50,473 nt of DNA from Acidobacteriota bacterium (GCA_013140775.1 JABFSA010000066.1:1-50473), one strand, 5' to 3'. Shown: positions 16,458 to 26,132, numbered from the stretch's first letter. The notes: a model not told the origin generated them from the sequence alone. Translations and numbers: made by a program.

Positions 16458-16482
16458 CACTCCACTCTGCCTACCGTACACT
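16454..16482 (+). promoter_or_regulatory. Sigma70-type promoter, near-leaderless
   Basis: TTGACA (16454-16459), a 17-bp spacer and TACACT (16477-16482). The -35 box overlaps the stop codon of the beta-RFAP synthase gene. A start site near 16489 would leave only about 7 nt before the GTG at 16496, which has no Shine-Dalgarno sequence. Confidence 0.6.
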
Positions 16483-16495
16483 CCGCGCCCTGAGC

Positions 16496-16903
16496 GTGCG
16501 AACGAAGCCAGCGGTTCTCGCCGCTCTCATCCTGCTGTGTGCGGTTCCTTCGGTGGCGGGCCATCACTCCTTCGTGGTGGAGTACGACATCAACCGTCCG
16601 CTCACGATGGCGGGTGTGGTGAGCAAATTCGAGTGGGCAAATCCTCATGCCTACCTGTCGGTCGATGTTGCGGACGAGGGCGGCACGACGACCTGGATCT
16701 TCCAGCTGGCGAGTCCCAATGTGCTCGAGCGCGGTGGCTGGACTCGCCTAACCCTCGGGGTAGGCGATCGAATCACTCTGCAGGGGTATGGTGGGTTTGC
16801 GATCAGCACTCGTGGGGTGGTGACGTCGGTCACATTGCCCGATGGACGCGCGCTCGTGGCGGGTCCCGGGCCGGCGCGTCCTGACACGGCGTCTGGGACG
16901 TGA
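16496..16903 (+). CDS. DUF6152 protein, copy 1
   Basis: A 135-residue exported protein of the DUF6152 family, whose function is unknown. A signal peptide ends at SVAG, leaving mature His-His-Ser at the N terminus (residues 26-28). The rest is a predicted small beta-barrel with the family pattern EYD...GVV-x-KFEWANPHAY...VDV, then W-x-FQLASPNVLERGGW, then a G-D-x-I-T-x-x-G strand. GTG 16496 is preferred because it gives a compact signal peptide. The frame is open much further upstream but overlaps the previous gene. It is preceded by its own promoter and followed 144 bp later by two receptor genes. Unlike most copies it is not directly followed by a GHS-family gene. Confidence 0.8.
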   Translation: MRTKPAVLAALILLCAVPSVAGHHSFVVEYDINRPLTMAGVVSKFEWANPHAYLSVDVADEGGTTTWIFQLASPNVLERGGWTRLTLGVGDRITLQGYGGFAISTRGVVTSVTLPDGRALVAGPGPARPDTASGT

Positions 16904-16970
16904 GGACGCAGCACCGGGCGAACTGATAGGTTCGAGCCATGGGCAGCCAGGCGAGATCTTCAGCGCCGCG

Positions 16971-16995
16971 ACTCTGGCCGACAGCCGTCCAGAGT
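16971..16995. promoter_or_regulatory. Stem-loop in the receptor leader
   Basis: ACTCTGG (16971-16977) pairs with CCAGAGT (16989-16995) across an 11-nt loop, about 50 bp before the first receptor start. It might stabilise or regulate the leader. There is no adjacent T-run, so it is not a clear terminator. Confidence 0.35.
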
Positions 16996-17047
16996 GACGT
17001 CAGGTAGCTCGACAAGGCGGGTTTTTATCACGAGCGCGGAGGATGGC

Positions 17048-20000
17048 ATGAACCAGGTCATGAGACGCATCTGGATGGCGGCACTTTTGCTGTGCGTGAG
17101 TGTCGGGTCCGCCTGGGCGCAGGCGACCGCGCAACTCAACGGTCGTGTGACCGACGAGAGCGGGGCCGTGCTGCCGGGCGTCACCGTTACGGTGACGCAG
17201 ACGGAGACCGGCTTCACGCGGACCGTTGTGACCGAAGGCGACGGCGGCTACGTCATTCCCAACTTGCCGACCGGTCCGTACAGGCTGGAGATTTCGCTTC
17301 AGGGATTCCGGACCTATCAGCAAACGGGCATCGTCCTTCAGGTCGGTGGGACGCCGACCGTGAACGCTGCGCTCGCGGTCGGGAGCTTGGAGGAGACAGT
17401 CTCCGTCGAGGCTGCGGCGCCGCTTGTGGACGTGCGCAGCGCGGGTATCAGCGAGGTTGTCGAACAGGAGCGGATTGTCGAACTCCCGCTGCAGGGTCGC
17501 CAGGTGACGGACCTGATCGTGCTGGCTGGCGCCGCAGTGAATACGGGCACTGTGAGCACCAGCCGCGGTATGCCTGGTACGGTGGCGATATCGGTGGCCG
17601 GCGGGCTTCGCGTTGGGGTGTCGTACACCCTTGACGGTGCCATGCACAACAACACGTACGACAACCAGAACATGCCGTTGCCGTTCCCGGATGCCCTGCA
17701 GGAGTTCAGTGTCTCGACCGGCGGGCTGTCGGCGTCGAGCGGGGTGCATGCCGTGGCGTCGGTGAACGGCGTCACGAAGTCCGGGACGAACCGTTTCTCG
17801 GGGAACCTCTTCGAGTTCTTTCGCGACGAACGGTTCAACGAGCCGAACGCGTTTGCGCCGATCGGGCGAGACGGCAAGAAGGTGGGCGATGCGCTGCGTC
17901 GCAATCAGTTCGGCGGCACGCTGGGCGGTCCGATTGTGACCGACAAGCTCTTCTTCTTCGGCGCCTATCAAGGGACGAGGGTGGTGGCGCAGCCGACTGG
18001 GAACATCTCGTTCGTGCCGACGCCCGCGATGATCGCGGGCGACTTCACCGCCCTGGCCTCGCCCGCCTGTAACGGTGGCAGTCAGATCACGCTGCGTGCG
18101 CCGTTCGTGAACAACCGGGTCGATCCCTCACGGCTCAGCCCGGCGGCGCTGAAGATTGCCAACTCCGGGTACCTGCCGAGTACGGCCGACCCGTGTGGCC
18201 AAGTGACCTGGGAGCAACCGCTGGACAAGAACGACTGGCAGGGCGTGGGTCGTGTCGATTACCAGTGGAGCGCCAATCATTCGGTGTTCGGGCGCTACAT
18301 GCAGACCTACGAGTTCCGCCTCCCGGCTATCGAGGCCACGCACAACGCGCTGACGGCGACGAATGCGATTGGGCCAAACCGGCGCGCCCGCGCCCAATCG
18401 TTGGCGTTCGGCGATACCCAGGTGTTGGGTACCAACACCGTGAACGCGTTCCGCGTGACCTGGAACAACACCGCGTTGCGGATGAACGATCCGGCTGACG
18501 CATTCCTGGACACCAATGCCCTTGGCGTCAAGGTTCACACGTATCTGCCGGATGTGATTTCGCTGAGTGTGGCCAACGCGTTCACGATGAGCGGCGGCGA
18601 CGCGGTCAAGATGGTGCTCGACAACGAGTCCTATCAAGTGGCGAACGACCTGACCCTGGTGCGCGGCAACCATCAGCTGGCAGTCGGTGGGAACGTCGCG
18701 TACTGGACGTCGGAGACGCAAAACTTCGCGCGGGCCGTCGGGGACTTCAACTTCAACGGCACCGTGACCGGGCTCGCGCTGGCCGATTTCATGACCGGTC
18801 AGCTGACGAGGCTGCGGCACTCGGGTCCGGGCCTCCTCCCGCTGCATCAGACGTATCTGGGGCTCTACGGTCAGGACACGTGGCGCCTGACACCGAAGGT
18901 GACCGTGAACGCGGGTCTGCGGTGGGAGCCGTTTTTCGGTCAGCAGATCGAGAACGGCTCGATCACGAATTTCAGCTTCGACAACTTCCGGCAGGGGATC
19001 AAGACGAACCGGTTCGTGAACGCGCCCCCGGGCTTGTTGTATCCGGGTGATCCGGGCTTTCCGGCTGGCAAGTCGGGCATGAAGAAGCAGTGGACGAACC
19101 TGTCGCCGCGAGCCGGACTCGCCTGGGACGTGACCGGCGACGGCCGCACGGCGGTCCGTTCTTCCTATGGCCTCGCCTACGATTTCGTGAGCGCCCAGTA
19201 CCTCTATATTGCCGGCTCGGCGCCGCCCTTCAGTAATCGTCTCGAGCTGACCGGTGTCATGCCGTTCGAGGATCCCTACAGCACCGTGCCTGGTGGACAG
19301 ACGCACCCGGTGCCCAACGATCCGCCGTCCACGGCGGCGTTCCCGGGTTTCGGTGCGTTCGGCACCATCGATCCCGACAACAACTCGCCTCGGGTGCAGT
19401 CGTGGAATGTCACCTTCGAGCGGCAGATCGGCAGTGTGTGGCAGGCGTCGGCCAGCTATTTGGGTAGCTATGCGGATCGGCTGTGGGGTGGTGTTCAGGT
19501 GAATCCCGGGGTGTTCCTCGGGTTGAATCCGTGCGTGCTCAACGGGGTGTCGTACCCGGTTTGCACCACGGCCGCCAATCTGGATCGCCGGCGGGTGCTG
19601 ATTCTGGAGAACCCCACGGTGGGTCAGCGGTTTGGACCGGTCGACCGCCACGACGACGTGGGCCAGCAGAGCTACGCGGGTTTGAAGCTGTCCGTGCAGC
19701 GCCGCGCCGCGAGCGGGCTGAGCCTGAGCGGAAACTACACCATCTCGCACTGCGAGGCGGATACGGGCTCGTCCTTCTCGTTTGCGCAGTTCAGTGCCGG
19801 CTATACCGACCCGACGAATCCCGCCTTCGATCGCGGCAACTGCACGCAGAACCGCACGCACATCGCGAACCTGTCGGTTGGTGCCGAGACGCCCCAATTT
19901 GGCAACGCGACGCTGCGGGCCATTGCGTCCGGCTGGCGAGCGTCTGGCATCTTCAACGCGCGCTCGGGGGCCTGGCTCACGGTGACGACGACGACCGATG

Positions 20001-20365
20001 TGGCGGCGACGGGCATCGCCAATCAGCGGGTGAATCAGGTGCTCGACAACGTGTATGCGGACAAGTCGCTCAATGCGTACCTGAACCGCGCAGCGTTCGC
20101 ACTGCCGGCGGCGGGCACGCTCGGCGACCACAAGAATGGCAGCATCGAAGGGCCCGGATTCTGGAACGTCGACCTGGCGTTGACGAGGCTCATTTCGGTG
20201 GCTGGCCGGCAGACGCTGGAGCTCCGGGTTGAGACCTTCAATCTGTTCAACACGTTCAACTGGGGCGACCCGGTGACCAATTTCAACGCGGCGACGTTCG
20301 GTCGGATCCTGACGCAGACCGGCGACCCGCGCATCATGCAGTTCGGCGTCAAGTACGGGTTCTAG
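17048..20365 (+). CDS. TonB-dependent receptor with CarboxypepD_reg-like domain, copy 1
   Basis: An outer-membrane active-transport receptor of 1105 residues. After the signal peptide (cleavage near SAWAQ) comes a carboxypeptidase-regulatory-like Ig domain (LNGRVTDESGAVLPGVTVTV, about 30-110). A plug domain follows, with a VVEQERIVELPLQGRQVTDL block and NAVTKSGTN-like sequence (here NGVTKSGTNRFSG). A large beta-barrel then ends in QFGVKYGF with the terminal Phe required for barrel assembly. Ligand is unknown; the domain order is common in Acidobacteriota receptors for oligomers or metal complexes. ATG 17048 follows GGAGGA at 17038. It is closely similar along its length to the next gene and to the receptor at 40.8 kb, so the three are recent paralogues. 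Confidence 0.92.
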   Translation: MNQVMRRIWMAALLLCVSVGSAWAQATAQLNGRVTDESGAVLPGVTVTVTQTETGFTRTVVTEGDGGYVIPNLPTGPYRLEISLQGFRTYQQTGIVLQVGGTPTVNAALAVGSLEETVSVEAAAPLVDVRSAGISEVVEQERIVELPLQGRQVTDLIVLAGAAVNTGTVSTSRGMPGTVAISVAGGLRVGVSYTLDGAMHNNTYDNQNMPLPFPDALQEFSVSTGGLSASSGVHAVASVNGVTKSGTNRFSGNLFEFFRDERFNEPNAFAPIGRDGKKVGDALRRNQFGGTLGGPIVTDKLFFFGAYQGTRVVAQPTGNISFVPTPAMIAGDFTALASPACNGGSQITLRAPFVNNRVDPSRLSPAALKIANSGYLPSTADPCGQVTWEQPLDKNDWQGVGRVDYQWSANHSVFGRYMQTYEFRLPAIEATHNALTATNAIGPNRRARAQSLAFGDTQVLGTNTVNAFRVTWNNTALRMNDPADAFLDTNALGVKVHTYLPDVISLSVANAFTMSGGDAVKMVLDNESYQVANDLTLVRGNHQLAVGGNVAYWTSETQNFARAVGDFNFNGTVTGLALADFMTGQLTRLRHSGPGLLPLHQTYLGLYGQDTWRLTPKVTVNAGLRWEPFFGQQIENGSITNFSFDNFRQGIKTNRFVNAPPGLLYPGDPGFPAGKSGMKKQWTNLSPRAGLAWDVTGDGRTAVRSSYGLAYDFVSAQYLYIAGSAPPFSNRLELTGVMPFEDPYSTVPGGQTHPVPNDPPSTAAFPGFGAFGTIDPDNNSPRVQSWNVTFERQIGSVWQASASYLGSYADRLWGGVQVNPGVFLGLNPCVLNGVSYPVCTTAANLDRRRVLILENPTVGQRFGPVDRHDDVGQQSYAGLKLSVQRRAASGLSLSGNYTISHCEADTGSSFSFAQFSAGYTDPTNPAFDRGNCTQNRTHIANLSVGAETPQFGNATLRAIASGWRASGIFNARSGAWLTVTTTTDVAATGIANQRVNQVLDNVYADKSLNAYLNRAAFALPAAGTLGDHKNGSIEGPGFWNVDLALTRLISVAGRQTLELRVETFNLFNTFNWGDPVTNFNAATFGRILTQTGDPRIMQFGVKYGF

Positions 20366-20390
20366 TTCACGAAAGGCTGAAGGAGTGTTC

Positions 20391-23300
20391 ATGAAGGGTG
20401 TATCGCGGGTGTTGAGCGGCGTGCTGGGAGTGCTGCTCCTGAGCGCGGCCGCGTGGGCGCAGGCAACCGCTCAGATGAGCGGGACGGTGCGGGACGAGAG
20501 CGGTGCCGTGCTTCCGGGCGTCACCGTCACCGTCACGCAAACCGATACGGGCTTCACACGCACGGTCGTCACCGAGGGCGAAGGTTCCTACGTGATGCCG
20601 AACCTGCCCACGGGGCCGTACCGGTTGGAGGTCTCGCTGCAGGGCTTCAAGACCTACGTGCAGACAGGGATCGTGCTGCAGGTGGGTGGTTCGCCGACGA
20701 TCAACGCGACCCTGGGGGTGGGCAACCTCGAGGAGTCGGTGACGGTGGACGCGGCCGCGCCGCTCGTCGACGTGCAGAGCGCTGGTATTTCCGAAGTCGT
20801 CGACAACGATCGCATCGTCGAGCTGCCGCTGCAGGGACGCCAGGTGACGAATCTCATCGTGCTGGCTGGTGCGGCGGTGAACACGGGGGACGTCAGCGGG
20901 CAGCGGAACCGTTCGGACTCGGTCGCCATCTCGGTGGCCGGAGGCCTCCGCACCGGCGTGGCCTACGTGCTGGACGGCGCCATGCACAACGACCCGTACG
21001 ACAACACCAACATGCCGTTCCCGTTCCCGGATGCGTTGCAGGAGTTCGCCGTGGCGACCAGCGGGTTGTCGGCGCAGAACGGCATGCACTCGGGCGCGTC
21101 GGTCAACGCGGTGACACGTTCGGGCACGAATGCGTTTCACGGCAACGCCTTCGAGTTCCTCCGCGACAAGCGCTTCAACGCCACGGATCCGTTCGCGCCA
21201 AAAGGGCCTGATGGCACGCGCGTGGACGACGGCCTCGTGCGCAACCAGTTCGGCGGCACGCTCGGCGGACCGCTCGTGAAGGACAAGCTCTTCTTCTTCG
21301 CCGGGTATCAGGGGACGGTGACGCGTCAGACGCCGGCCGCGTTCGTGGCCTTCGTGCCGACACCGGCGATGCTCGCGGGCGACTTCACGGCGATCGCGTC
21401 GCCGGCGTGCAACGCGGGCCGGCAGGTCGCGCTGCGCGCGCCCTTCGTCAACAATCGGATCGACCCCGCGCTCTTCAGTCGGGCCGCCGTGACCATCTCA
21501 AGGCGGCTGCCGACACCGGTGGACCCGTGCGGCGAGATTCGCTACAGCGTGCCTCTCGACAACAACGACAAGCAGATTGTGTCGCGCGGTGACTATCAGC
21601 TGAGTGGCAATCACTCGCTGTTCGCCCGGTACATCGATGCGTTCGAGAATCGCCTGCCGACGCTGTCGCGCACGGGCAACATCCTGACCGTGCGGCGGGA
21701 GTTCGGTGCGAACAAGCAGGCTCGCGCACAGGCCACGGCGTTCGGCGACACGAAGGTGTTCGGTGACAACATGGTCAACGCGTTTCGTGCGACCTGGAAC
21801 CGGACGTCGAATCACCTGAACGATCCGCCCGATCAGTTCTTCGACGCGCCCGAACTCGGCATCAAGCTGTACTCCTACGTGCCAGGTGTGATCGGCTTGA
21901 ATGTCACGAATGGGTTCACCGTGTCCGGCGGGAACTCGGTGAAGGTGCGCATCGAGACCGATGCCTATCAGGTTGCCAACGATCTATCGGTGGTGCGCGG
22001 GCGGCACCAGATGTCGTTTGGCGGGAACGCGTCGTACTGGACGGTGGATAGCGAAGACAACGCCCGGGCAGCGGGGGACTTCAACTTCAACGGGCAGGCG
22101 ACCGGCATTGGCCTGGCCGACTTTCTGACCGGGCAGACGTCGCTCGTGCGGCACGGCGCGCCGGGCGTCCTGCTGATGGAGCAGTGGTACTTCGGTCTCT
22201 ATGCGCAGGACACGTGGCGAGCCACCGATCGGCTGACGTTCAATGCCGGGCTCCGATGGGAGCCTTTCTTTGGGCCCAGCACGAAGAACGGCGCCATTTC
22301 CAATTTCGTGCTCGACAATTTCCGAAAGGGAATCAAGACCAACCGGTTCGTCAACGCACCGGCCGGCCTCATCTATCCGGGCGACCCCGGATTTCCGGAC
22401 GGCAATTCAGGGCTGAACCCTCAGTGGCGCAACTTCTCGCCTCGGGCGGGGCTGGCCTGGGATGTCAATGGTGACGGGCGAACCGCGGTGCGTTCGTCGT
22501 ACGGACTGAACTACGACTTCCCGAGTTCGGTGTTCCTCTACATCGCCGCGTCGGCGTCCCCCTTTGCGAACCGGGTGGAGTTGAGCGGTGTGCCATTCGA
22601 GGATCCGTATCGGTTCGTGGGTGGCGACACGCATCCGCTCGCCAGGAATCCTCCCGCCGACGCGCAGTATCCGTTGTTCGGCGCCTACGGCGTCATGAAT
22701 CCGGACATCAATTCCACGCGTGTGCAGTCGTGGAATGTGACGGTGGAGCAGCAGATTGGTACCGCCTGGCAGGCATCGGCAAGCTACCTCGGTAGCTACG
22801 CCGATCGGATGTGGGGCCAGGTGCACCTCAATCCCGGCAACTTCATGGGTCTGGGGCCGTGCACGATTCAGGGTGTGTCCTATCCGTCGTGCACGGTGAC
22901 TGGCAATGTTGACCGCCGGCGCACGCTGTATATGGAGAACCCGGCGCAGGGCCAGTGGTTGGGCCCGGTGGTGGAGTTCCGTGACGTCGGTGTGCAGACC
23001 TATCGCGGCATGAAGCTGTCGTTCCGACGGCGCGCGGACGAGGGCGTGAGCTTGAGCGGGAACTACACCCTCTCGCACTGCGAGTCGGATACGGAAGTGA
23101 GCGGGAGCTTTGCCCAGTTCGCCAACGGGTATCTGAATCCGAACGACCCGTCCTTTGACCGGGGTAACTGCACGCAGAATCGGCGTCAGGTGGGCAACGT
23201 GTCCGTCGGTGCGCAGACGCCGCAGTTTGCCAACGCCGCGTTTCGAGCGATCGCGTCCGACTGGAGGTTCTCGGGCATCTTCAGCGCTCGTTCCGGGAGC

Positions 23301-23693
23301 TGGCTGACGGTGACGACCGGACGCGATATCAACGGTTCGGGCATCGCGGCGCAGCGCGTCAATCAGGTGCTCGACAATCCCTACGGCGACAAGAGCCTCA
23401 ACAACTACTTGAACCCGGCTGCGTTTGCGTACCCAGCGGCTGGCACGCTCGGTGACCACCGTAATGCCAGTATCGAGGGACCGGGCTTCTGGACGGTCGA
23501 TTTGGCGGTGTCCCGGCTCGTGCCGTTCGGGTCGCAGCAGAATCTGGAGCTTCGGATCGAGGCGTTCAATCTGTTGAACAATTTCAACTTCGGCCTTCCG
23601 AATGTGAATCTCGACGCCGGGACGTTCGGCCGGATCACCGCCCAGTCCGGCGAGATGCGAGTCATGCAGTTTGGTCTGAAGTACGGCTTTTAG
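20391..23693 (+). CDS. TonB-dependent receptor with CarboxypepD_reg-like domain, copy 2
   Basis: A tandem paralogue of the preceding receptor, 1100 residues with the same domain order: signal peptide (SAAAWAQ), regulatory-like Ig domain opening with MSGTVRDESGAVLPG, plug with VVDNDRIVELPLQGRQVTN, and a barrel ending in QFGLKYGF. Differences from copy 1 cluster in the predicted extracellular loops, for example the segments after DPCGEIRYSVP and around FEDPYRFVGGD, which suggests that ligand specificity has diverged while the scaffold stayed constant. AAGGAG precedes ATG 20391 by 6 bp. The 25-bp gap after copy 1 shows that they are co-transcribed. Confidence 0.92.
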   Translation: MKGVSRVLSGVLGVLLLSAAAWAQATAQMSGTVRDESGAVLPGVTVTVTQTDTGFTRTVVTEGEGSYVMPNLPTGPYRLEVSLQGFKTYVQTGIVLQVGGSPTINATLGVGNLEESVTVDAAAPLVDVQSAGISEVVDNDRIVELPLQGRQVTNLIVLAGAAVNTGDVSGQRNRSDSVAISVAGGLRTGVAYVLDGAMHNDPYDNTNMPFPFPDALQEFAVATSGLSAQNGMHSGASVNAVTRSGTNAFHGNAFEFLRDKRFNATDPFAPKGPDGTRVDDGLVRNQFGGTLGGPLVKDKLFFFAGYQGTVTRQTPAAFVAFVPTPAMLAGDFTAIASPACNAGRQVALRAPFVNNRIDPALFSRAAVTISRRLPTPVDPCGEIRYSVPLDNNDKQIVSRGDYQLSGNHSLFARYIDAFENRLPTLSRTGNILTVRREFGANKQARAQATAFGDTKVFGDNMVNAFRATWNRTSNHLNDPPDQFFDAPELGIKLYSYVPGVIGLNVTNGFTVSGGNSVKVRIETDAYQVANDLSVVRGRHQMSFGGNASYWTVDSEDNARAAGDFNFNGQATGIGLADFLTGQTSLVRHGAPGVLLMEQWYFGLYAQDTWRATDRLTFNAGLRWEPFFGPSTKNGAISNFVLDNFRKGIKTNRFVNAPAGLIYPGDPGFPDGNSGLNPQWRNFSPRAGLAWDVNGDGRTAVRSSYGLNYDFPSSVFLYIAASASPFANRVELSGVPFEDPYRFVGGDTHPLARNPPADAQYPLFGAYGVMNPDINSTRVQSWNVTVEQQIGTAWQASASYLGSYADRMWGQVHLNPGNFMGLGPCTIQGVSYPSCTVTGNVDRRRTLYMENPAQGQWLGPVVEFRDVGVQTYRGMKLSFRRRADEGVSLSGNYTLSHCESDTEVSGSFAQFANGYLNPNDPSFDRGNCTQNRRQVGNVSVGAQTPQFANAAFRAIASDWRFSGIFSARSGSWLTVTTGRDINGSGIAAQRVNQVLDNPYGDKSLNNYLNPAAFAYPAAGTLGDHRNASIEGPGFWTVDLAVSRLVPFGSQQNLELRIEAFNLLNNFNFGLPNVNLDAGTFGRITAQSGEMRVMQFGLKYGF

Positions 23694-23763
23694 AATCAAC
23701 CTGCTGTAAACTCCTGTGCGCAATTCGAGCCGGGTCGTAGGCGGCTACTAACAAGTGAGAGAT

Positions 23764-24672
23764 ATGCATCAGAGGCGGTTCGGTGTCGCGACGTGGAAGC
23801 AATGCCTGGGTATCGTGCTGCTGGTGGCGGGTGTCCATCAGCCGGCCTTTGCCCAGGTGGATATCACCGGGCTTTGGCGCCCGTTACCCCGCAACCAGGA
23901 CGGAAGCGGTATGACCGGCGACGCCGCCGGGGTTCCATTGACTCCAGGAGGACAGTGGAGGGCCCAGAGCTGGTCGCCAGAGGACTTCGACACGGCCGAA
24001 TGGGTCTGCCGCCCACACGCCTTCGATTACTCGCTCGAGGGACCTCTTTCGCAGATGCGCGTCTGGGCGGACGTGGATCGCCCGACACAGAAGGTAATCT
24101 CTTACAGCGCGCACCTCAACCAGCAGGAGCAGGAGACCACCATCTACATGGACGGCCGCCCGCATCCTCCTGAGAACACGCTTCATACCTGGAGCGGCTT
24201 CTCGACGGGCGAGTGGGACGGCGACGTGCTGGTCGTCACCACCACGCACCTCAAGGAAACCTACATTCGCCGATCCGGATTGATGCGGAGCGACAGGTCC
24301 GTCGTCCACACGCGGTGGAGGCGGGTTGGCAACTATCTGCAGGCCACCTCGATCCTGTATGATCCCGTCAATTTTACGGAGTCTTACCCCCGAAGCTCGA
24401 TGACGTGGATTTACGACCCTGCGCTGACGGAGTCACCGTATCCGTGCGAAGAAGCAACAGAGACGGCGGTGCCTCGCGGCGATGTGGCGCACTTCCTGCC
24501 GGGCCAGAGCCCGCTGCCTGGTCTCAATCCGAAGCTCGCGGACCGCTTCGGCTCCCCGCCCGAGGCGCGTCTGGGCGGGCCGGAAACCATGTATCCCGAG
24601 TACATTAAGAAGATGAAGACCATGCCCCGTCCTTCGGGGCCTCCGGCGGCCGGCGTCGGGGAGGGGAACTAG
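23764..24672 (+). CDS. Secreted protein, distant GHS-family relative
   Basis: A 302-residue exported protein with a signal peptide ending at PAFAQ. The first mature motif, ITGLWRPLPRNQDGSG, is an opening common in related Acidobacteriota proteins. The GHS core is recognisable but altered: YMDGRPHPPENTLHTWSGFS takes the place of MDGRxHP...GHS, followed by GEWDGDVLVVTTTHLKE, with HLKE instead of the usual NDxxW. The C terminus is rich in Pro and Gly. ATG 23764 is taken; GTG 23755 is possible. It follows the two receptors by about 70 bp and leads into the MBL-fold gene with a 1-bp gap, so it may belong to their operon. Function is unknown. Confidence 0.65.
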   Translation: MHQRRFGVATWKQCLGIVLLVAGVHQPAFAQVDITGLWRPLPRNQDGSGMTGDAAGVPLTPGGQWRAQSWSPEDFDTAEWVCRPHAFDYSLEGPLSQMRVWADVDRPTQKVISYSAHLNQQEQETTIYMDGRPHPPENTLHTWSGFSTGEWDGDVLVVTTTHLKETYIRRSGLMRSDRSVVHTRWRRVGNYLQATSILYDPVNFTESYPRSSMTWIYDPALTESPYPCEEATETAVPRGDVAHFLPGQSPLPGLNPKLADRFGSPPEARLGGPETMYPEYIKKMKTMPRPSGPPAAGVGEGN

Positions 24673-24673
24673 C

Positions 24674-25726
24674 ATGAGCAAGCTGAAGAGCAGGTTCTCG
24701 GCCGGATCCCGGCTGAAGTTTGCATGGCTGCCCGTTGTCGCCTCTGTGGCGGTGCTTGGGCTGAGCGAACAGGTCTTCACACAGGCCGGACAGCGCACGA
24801 TGTGGGCGCCGCGCCTTGCCGGTGTGACACCAGGCGAAATACAGGTGCTGCCCGTGCAGGGCAACGTGCACATGCTCGTCGGGGCCGGCGCCAACATCAC
24901 CGTTCAGACGGGCAATGACGGCGTCCTGATGGTGGACACCGGGACCGCGGCGATGAGCCCCAAGGTCATTGCTGCCATGCGGTCGATTTCGGGCAAACCG
25001 CTCCGCTACATCGTCAACACGACGGATCGTGCCGATCACACCGGCGGGAATTCTGCAATCGCCGACATCGGTGAAACGATCCCCTTCCGTGAAGCGAACT
25101 ACACGGCCGGTCCCCAGGGCGCACTCGACATCGGGCGCGCGTCGATCATTTCCTACTACACCGTGATGCACAGGATGTCGGCGCCCACCGGAAAGGCGGT
25201 GGCCGCTCCTGAAACCGGGTGGCCGGACAACACGTATTCGATTGCCCAGAAGCGGCTCTACTTCAACGACGAGCCTGTAGTGATCCAGCACATCAACGCG
25301 AACAGCGACGGCAACAGCGTCGTATTGTTCAGAAAGTCCGATGTCGTCAGTGCCGGTGACATGCTCGATCTGACCGGGTATCCGATCATCGACCTGGCCG
25401 GTGGTGGCACGATCGAGACAATGGTCACCGGATTGAATCACCTGATCGACATTGTCGTTCCGCGGGCGAACGCCGCGGGCGGCACCATGGTCGTGCCTGG
25501 TCACGGGCGAATCGCGGACCACGCCGAGGTGGTTTACTATCGCGATATGGTGACGATCGTGCGCGACCGGGTGCAGGATCTCATCAAGAAAGGTATGACC
25601 CTGGAGCAGGTGAAAGCCGCAAGGCCCACCCGCGACTGGGACGGGCGTTACGGAAAAGACACTGGGGACTGGACGACGAGCATGTTCGTCGAGGCTGTAT
25701 ATCAGAGCCTTAAGAAGCCGGCTTGA
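24674..25726 (+). CDS. Exported MBL-fold protein with degenerate metal site
   Basis: A 350-residue metallo-beta-lactamase-fold protein. The fold is shown by NITVQTGNDGVLMVDTG (74-90), the DHTGGN turn (121-126), a later VVSAGDML strand, and VPGHGR (275-280). The metal-binding HxHxDH motif reads T117-D-R119-A-D121-H122, so both leading histidines are gone. The later His of the usual HTDGD-type motif is also replaced (N210-SDGN). Only H122, D121 and H277 remain among the expected ligands. It is therefore probably not a normal dinuclear zinc hydrolase. An N-terminal hydrophobic segment suggests export. It starts 1 bp after the previous stop and is followed by a DUF6152 gene 14 bp away, with a Shine-Dalgarno sequence between. 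Confidence 0.82.
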   Translation: MSKLKSRFSAGSRLKFAWLPVVASVAVLGLSEQVFTQAGQRTMWAPRLAGVTPGEIQVLPVQGNVHMLVGAGANITVQTGNDGVLMVDTGTAAMSPKVIAAMRSISGKPLRYIVNTTDRADHTGGNSAIADIGETIPFREANYTAGPQGALDIGRASIISYYTVMHRMSAPTGKAVAAPETGWPDNTYSIAQKRLYFNDEPVVIQHINANSDGNSVVLFRKSDVVSAGDMLDLTGYPIIDLAGGGTIETMVTGLNHLIDIVVPRANAAGGTMVVPGHGRIADHAEVVYYRDMVTIVRDRVQDLIKKGMTLEQVKAARPTRDWDGRYGKDTGDWTTSMFVEAVYQSLKKPA

Positions 25727-25740
25727 AAGGAGACATTCTC

Positions 25741-26130
25741 ATGGGACGCACTATTCTCTTGGTCCTCGCGGGCCTCACGCTGCTGACTGGCGCAGAGCGT
25801 GTATTCGCCCACCACTCGTTTTCCGCTACCTATGACTCGACCAACAAGGTTGAGATCGAAGGGGTGGTCAAAGAGTTCGTGTGGCGCAACCCGCACTCAT
25901 TCATGCGTCTCGACGTCGTTGACAAGGCTGGAGAGACCAAGACGTGGGCGCTCGAATGGGGATCGACCAACGACCTGACGCAGGCGTCGATCACACGGAC
26001 GACGCTCAAGCCGGGTGACAAGCTGGTTGTGACCGGCGAGCCCGCGCGCGACCAGTCGTCGCTGCGGCTGCTCATCACGACCATCAACCGCCCGAGTGAC
26101 GGGTTCGCGTGGAAGGGACGGGTCGACTGA
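25741..26130 (+). CDS. DUF6152 protein, copy 2
   Basis: A 129-residue family member. The signal peptide ends at RVFA, giving mature HHSF. The core has GVVKEFVWRNPHSFMRLDV, then a W-x-LEWGSTNDLTQASI segment in which the usual S-x-x-L-x-R-x-GW is changed. This is the only copy with Arg before NPH. A ribosome site AAAGGAG lies 6 bp upstream of ATG 25741. The following secreted-protein gene starts 2 bp after its stop, so the two are translated as a pair. Confidence 0.85.
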   Translation: MGRTILLVLAGLTLLTGAERVFAHHSFSATYDSTNKVEIEGVVKEFVWRNPHSFMRLDVVDKAGETKTWALEWGSTNDLTQASITRTTLKPGDKLVVTGEPARDQSSLRLLITTINRPSDGFAWKGRVD

Positions 26131-26132
26131 GG

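Noticed and set aside
18128..20392. 754-codon open frame on the minus strand, antisense to the first receptor
   Set aside because: Composition is Arg/His/Gln-rich shadow sequence of a real high-GC gene, with no domain motif, no signal sequence and no ribosome site. The receptor frame is unmistakable.
22407..23723. 438-codon minus-strand frame antisense to the second receptor
   Set aside because: Same shadow pattern as the other antisense frames; the receptor's barrel sequence continues through it.
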